7,984 nt of DNA, from positions 1 to 7,984 of the forward strand of contig LKNC01000125.1 of the NCBI GenBank assembly GCA_001564255.1. The letters run 5' to 3'. How positions within the stretch are numbered: position 1 is the stretch's first letter; every line of letters begins with the position of its first letter. Shown here in pieces: positions 4,831 to 7,984 of this stretch. Under the pieces are notes generated by a model. It was not told the DNA's origin, made no database searches, and saw nothing but the letters and a program-made list of their open reading frames with translations. The translations under genes were made by a program, and so were the position numbers. The DNA comes from Natrialbaceae archaeon Tc-Br11_E2g1. Its GTDB lineage: Archaea > Halobacteriota > Halobacteria > Halobacteriales > Natrialbaceae.

Positions 4831-5354
4831 CCACCGCTCGTACTTCTAGACACAGTCTTCGGCCAACACGTCAACTAGTACTCCAGACAGTCCACCAGCG
4901 TCTGCCAGGCGGCGGATCCGAGCGGTACTGACCGCGTTCGTTTACATCCATACGGGTGTAAGACGGTACCTGCGTATGCGGGTTTTCCGCGCTGTCGTCG
5001 ATTCGTTTCGAGTGATCCACCCCTCGTGGCCGGTGTACACACGGCGGCTGACGTCCCACAGGGCGAGCCAAAAGGTTAATTATTACCCACTGAGAGAGTC
5101 CAGTAAGGTAACCGGTACGGAGTACATCGGAGCATCGACCCCGCGACGACCAACACCTGACAGAGAGAGCGGGGACCGGGGGCTGGGTTCGCCCCGTCCG
5201 GACCGGGACAGGACACGCAGGCCGGAAGGCGAACTGCGACGAACGCGGTGATCGACCGTCCGCTGGCTGATGGACGCGAAAAACTGACATGCTACCGACA
5301 ACAGATATGAAACACAGCTATCAGCCGACCCACCGTGCCGATGAGGCCCCCTAG
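4831..5354. other. Intergenic region with no convincing gene
   Basis: These 524 bases contain open frames on both strands (for example 4976-5251 plus and 4871-5290 minus). Their products are Arg/Ser/Pro-rich, lack the acidic composition of haloarchaeal proteins and resemble no family I know, so I do not call them genes. The clearest feature is an A/T patch at 5070-5084 that could be a promoter. No T-run terminator follows the DUF4255 stop. There is a G/C-dense stretch at about 5168-5212, and CTAG sites lie near 4848, 4874 and 5351. Confidence 0.5.
5070..5084 (+). promoter_or_regulatory. Promoter-like AT patch upstream of the surface-protein gene
   Basis: AAAAGGTTAATTATTA stands out in GC-rich DNA and resembles a BRE plus TATA element. 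It would place a start near 5105-5110, leaving about 245 nt of leader before ATG 5355, which is long for a haloarchaeal gene. A weaker A/T site (ATATGAAA, about 5306-5313) lies at a more usual distance. The patch may instead drive a small RNA, or be used on the minus strand. Confidence 0.25.
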
Positions 5355-7984
5355 ATGACATCCGAGAGAGTACCGGACGGACGTCGAAAACGTATGGCGG
5401 AATCGAGGACTCTCCGTGCTGTACTCTTGATTGGGATATTACTCGCTCTCGCGTTCGGGGGCGTGGTCGGAACTGCGGCTGGGACTGGGTCGAACTCCGG
5501 GAACTTTTCGGTCGAGATCACCGATACCGACAACGTGACCGAAGGCGATCCTCTCGACGTCGAGGTGAACGTCACCAACGTCGGTGAAGACAAGGGGACA
5601 CAGACCATCAATCTAACCGATTTCGACGACGAGAACGTCAGCGATACCGAGATCACTCTCGATCCAGGAAATAGCACAGTAGAGAACCTAACCTGGAACA
5701 CAGAGAATGGTGATAACGGAACGGGCGACGTCACCGTCAACAGCCTGAACGACTCCGACACCGAGACGGTTGCCGTCGACGTCCTCGAGCCCGCCGAGTT
5801 CGACGTCAAAATCGAAAAGGTTCCCGACAATGTGACTGCAGGCGAACAGATCGACGTCGTCGCCAACGTTACGAACGATGGCGAGGAAACCGCTAACCAA
5901 TCCATCGAGTTCGAGGTCGATGATGACGTGAACGAGACCAAAAACATCGAACTCGGGGGCGGTGACAACCAAAAGCTCGACTTTAATTACACGACTGACG
6001 ACGACGATATCGGAGAGCTTGAGCTCAACGTCTCGAGTGATGATTCCTCCGCCTCAGAAACCGTCGACGTCCTCGAGCCGGCCAAGTTCGACGTCGACAT
6101 CGAAGAGATTCCCGACAATGTGACTGCAGGCGAACAGATCGACGTCGTCGCCAACGTTACGAACGATGGCGAGGAAACCGCTAACCAATCCATCGAGTTC
6201 GAGGTCGACAGTGAGCCGGAGTCCCTAGCGGAGAACCTCACACTCGAGGGCGGTGAGTACAAAACGCTCGATTTTAACTACACGACTGACGACGACGATA
6301 TCGGAGAGCTTGAGCTCAACGTCTCGAGCGATGATGACGCCGATTCGAAAACTGTCGACGTCCTCGAGCCCGCCGACTTCGAGGTCGAAGACCTCGAGTT
6401 CGACGAACGGGTGAACGTCACGGACCCCTTCCAGGTCGATGCGACGATCAACAATACCGGCGAAGCGATGGACAATCAGACGGTGAACCTCTCCGTTCCA
6501 GACGAGGAAATCGAGGTAATCGACACCGAGGCGCTCGAACTCGAGGGCGGAGCGAACGAGACAGTGGTTCTGGAGTGGGACCTCCCTGCCGAGGCAACCG
6601 ATGTTGATACCGGCGAGTACAATTTCACCGTCGAAACGGAAGACGACAACATCACCAAGAGCGTTTTCGTCGACGGCCTCGAGACCGTCTCCGGAACGGT
6701 GACCGACGGTATCAGTGGTGACCTCCTCAAAGACGTTGAAGTCAGTGCCACACCTGATCAGGGCGTCGAAACAGTTACCAACACGACCGACGCAGATGGG
6801 TACTTCGAACTCGAACTCGTCAACGCGACGACCTACGAACTGCACGCGAACGAGACGATCGACGGGAACGAGTTCGACGCCACGGAGACCGTTTCGGTCG
6901 CCGGCAAAACCGAACAAAACCTGACGCTCTCGGTCGAACTCGACGGCGAGGGCACACCGGACGATCCGTACCTGATCGGAAACGTTCAGCAACTCCAGGT
7001 CGTGTCCGAAGACCTCGAGGCAACCTACGAACTCGTTGACGACATCGACGCCTCGGAGACTGCGTCCTGGAACGACGGCGACGGCTTCAGACCGATCGGC
7101 GAGGAGAACGATCCGTTCACCGGGACGCTCGAGGGCAACCAGTCGACGGTTTCGAACCTGACGATCGATCGCACGGGCGAAGACGGCGTCGGGCTGTTCG
7201 GTTACCAGGACGGGACGGTAGAAAAACTGGCACTCGAGGACGTGAACGTAACCGGCGGTGAACACGTCGGTGGACTCGCCGGCGAGAGCGAAGGAACGAT
7301 CAGCGAATCGTTCGTCACCGGTGACGTCGTCGGAAGCAACGTCGTCGGTGGGCTCGTCGGGTACAACGAGGGAGACGTAAAACGAGCATACTCGCTGGCA
7401 AACGTGAGCGTCACCGGAGGTGGGACGGCTGGTGGCCTCGTCGGAGAAAACCGGGTGGGAACGATCGACGAGACGATCGTGGCGGGGAACTTGGACGACG
7501 GCGTCGGTGGCGTCGTGGGTGAAGACGAGACGTTTGAAGATTTCGGAGAAGTGACTAATTCATACTGGGACGTCAACGCCACGGGGGTTGATAGTTCAGA
7601 CGGGGACGACGTCGAAGGGATGACCACCGAAGAGTTGACAGGCGACGAAGCGAGCGTGAGTCTGGGCCGGGATTTCGCCGATAACTGGCTCGAGACGGAT
7701 GGCTATCCCGTCTTGCAGTGGCAAGTCGAGAGCTACGAACTCGTCGTCGAAGAACCCGAACTCGACTTCGGTGCCAGTACGACGGCGTGGGTCGCCCTCG
7801 ACCTCGTCGATGGGACCACCACGACTGCGACGGAACCGGTCAGCCTCGAATTCGACGAGACGGTCATCGACGTCGAGGAGAACGGTACGACCGTCACCGT
7901 CGACGCGGAGGGGTCGGGCACGACGGAATTTACCGCTGATGCCAGCTGGACCTATGCTTTTTTTGAGGATAGGGACTTTCTAGA
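5355..7984 (+). CDS. Large secreted cell-surface protein: CARDB-like repeats, CarboxypepD_reg-like domain and GLUG repeats (3' end missing)
   Basis: 876 codons are visible, with no stop before the window end. Residues 1-43 look like a Sec signal peptide: basic N-region with RRKR, hydrophobic core AVLLIGILLALAFGG, likely cleavage near GTAAG; no twin-arginine motif. Four CARDB-like Ig-fold domains follow (about 50-140, 141-236, 237-333, 334-440). Next come a carboxypeptidase-regulatory-like domain (about 445-530; SGTVTDG, then TDADGYFEL) and a GLUG-type region (about 533-770) opening with GTPDDPYLI and containing repeats such as VGGLVGYNEGDVKRAYS. About 38 N-X-S/T sequons and no cysteine are seen, typical of haloarchaeal surface glycoproteins. 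GLUG and CARDB proteins are often adhesins or envelope proteins; the ligand is unknown. ATG 5355 is preferred because GAGG (5343-5346) lies 8 nt upstream; ATG 5394 is the alternative. A C-terminal anchor is not in view. Confidence 0.88.
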   Translation, partial: MTSERVPDGRRKRMAESRTLRAVLLIGILLALAFGGVVGTAAGTGSNSGNFSVEITDTDNVTEGDPLDVEVNVTNVGEDKGTQTINLTDFDDENVSDTEITLDPGNSTVENLTWNTENGDNGTGDVTVNSLNDSDTETVAVDVLEPAEFDVKIEKVPDNVTAGEQIDVVANVTNDGEETANQSIEFEVDDDVNETKNIELGGGDNQKLDFNYTTDDDDIGELELNVSSDDSSASETVDVLEPAKFDVDIEEIPDNVTAGEQIDVVANVTNDGEETANQSIEFEVDSEPESLAENLTLEGGEYKTLDFNYTTDDDDIGELELNVSSDDDADSKTVDVLEPADFEVEDLEFDERVNVTDPFQVDATINNTGEAMDNQTVNLSVPDEEIEVIDTEALELEGGANETVVLEWDLPAEATDVDTGEYNFTVETEDDNITKSVFVDGLETVSGTVTDGISGDLLKDVEVSATPDQGVETVTNTTDADGYFELELVNATTYELHANETIDGNEFDATETVSVAGKTEQNLTLSVELDGEGTPDDPYLIGNVQQLQVVSEDLEATYELVDDIDASETASWNDGDGFRPIGEENDPFTGTLEGNQSTVSNLTIDRTGEDGVGLFGYQDGTVEKLALEDVNVTGGEHVGGLAGESEGTISESFVTGDVVGSNVVGGLVGYNEGDVKRAYSLANVSVTGGGTAGGLVGENRVGTIDETIVAGNLDDGVGGVVGEDETFEDFGEVTNSYWDVNATGVDSSDGDDVEGMTTEELTGDEASVSLGRDFADNWLETDGYPVLQWQVESYELVVEEPELDFGASTTAWVALDLVDGTTTTATEPVSLEFDETVIDVEENGTTVTVDAEGSGTTEFTADASWTYAFFEDRDFL
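5775..6062 (+). repeat. CARDB-like repeat unit, copy A (288 bp)
   Basis: The unit begins with GTCGACGTCCTCGAGCC and encodes residues 141-236 of the surface protein. Compared with the next unit it contains a 100-bp block with no differences (5821-5920 against 6109-6208), a divergent block (5921-5987), and a second identical block of 50 bp (5988-6037 against 6279-6328). Identity at third codon positions shows recent duplication or gene conversion, not only conservation of the protein. Confidence 0.9.
6063..6353 (+). repeat. CARDB-like repeat unit, copy B (291 bp)
   Basis: This encodes residues 237-333 of the surface protein and is one codon longer than copy A, the extra codon falling in the divergent block (6209-6278). 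It begins with the same 17-bp sequence as copy A. That 17-mer occurs a third time at 6354-6370, opening the next, much more divergent domain. Confidence 0.9.

Noticed and set aside
5168..5212. Rho-independent-like terminator in the G/C-dense stretch
   Set aside because: The possible pairings are imperfect and no T-run follows; haloarchaeal termination depends on T-runs.
4976..5251. 91-codon plus-strand frame between the DUF4255 gene and the surface-protein gene
   Set aside because: It is basic, with an Arg-rich C-terminal half and AGA/AGG codons, and has no family resemblance or promoter at a useful distance.
6225..7265. 346-codon open frame on the minus strand, opposite the surface-protein gene
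   Set aside because: It is a mirror of GAC/GTC/GAG codons in the surface-protein gene, and the product resembles no family. The plus-strand frame has a signal peptide, domains and sequons.
1..7984. CRISPR array, tRNA or rRNA gene
   Set aside because: No regularly spaced short repeats with unique spacers were found, and no cloverleaf-like or conserved rRNA segment was recognised by eye on either strand.

Overview
The window reads as genomic DNA of a halophilic archaeon (class Halobacteria). The proteins are strongly acidic, codons favour GTC, GAC and CTC, the two candidate promoters are archaeal TATA-like boxes, and the large surface protein has about 38 N-glycosylation sequons. No rRNA or tRNA gene is visible, so the genus cannot be named.

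Positions 1-3766, minus strand: one end of a contractile injection system (CIS) operon, of the extracellular phage-tail-like type related to Photorhabdus PVC, Serratia Afp and the Streptomyces/haloarchaeal systems. In transcription order it encodes a contractile sheath protein, two paralogous inner-tube proteins, a tail-assembly chaperone-like protein, a small DUF6760-type protein, a third tube-family protein (the Pvc5/tube-initiator position), and the first 22 codons of a further gene that leaves the window. Spacing is tight (13, 5, 1, -4, 64 and 61 nt), so one transcript is likely. The chaperone-like gene and the DUF6760 gene overlap by ATGA. A canonical -1 slippery heptamer (GGGAAAC, in the correct X XXY YYZ register) lies just upstream. 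A -1 shift there would fuse the two proteins, in the manner of the lambda G/GT tail chaperones. This is the most interesting observation in the window.

Positions 3767-4224: the control region between the CIS operon and a divergent gene. It holds a probable minus-strand promoter, an 8-bp inverted repeat in the presumed sheath leader, and a small hairpin that overlaps the sheath Shine-Dalgarno sequence. On the plus strand it holds a TATA-like box placed for a leaderless GTG start. That GTG opens a 48-codon reading frame that ends in TAG two codons before, and in frame with, the next gene.

Positions 4225-4830, plus strand: a DUF4255 (Pvc16-like) protein, the predicted tail terminator/cap, transcribed away from the rest of the CIS operon.

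Positions 4831-5354: 524 bases with no convincing gene; one AT-rich promoter-like patch at 5070-5084.

Positions 5355-7984, plus strand, open at the window end: a large secreted cell-surface protein. It has a Sec-type signal peptide, four CARDB-like Ig-fold repeats (two of them sharing 100-bp and 50-bp identical DNA blocks), a carboxypeptidase-regulatory-like domain, and GLUG repeats. The last ~35 bases differ in composition and codon use from the rest of the gene.

The sheath, tube, tube initiator, assembly chaperones and terminator would together build the contractile tail. Baseplate, spike, LysM adaptor, tape measure, ATPase and toxin genes are not in view; the first of these would lie beyond position 1. 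Any link between the surface protein and the CIS rests only on adjacency.
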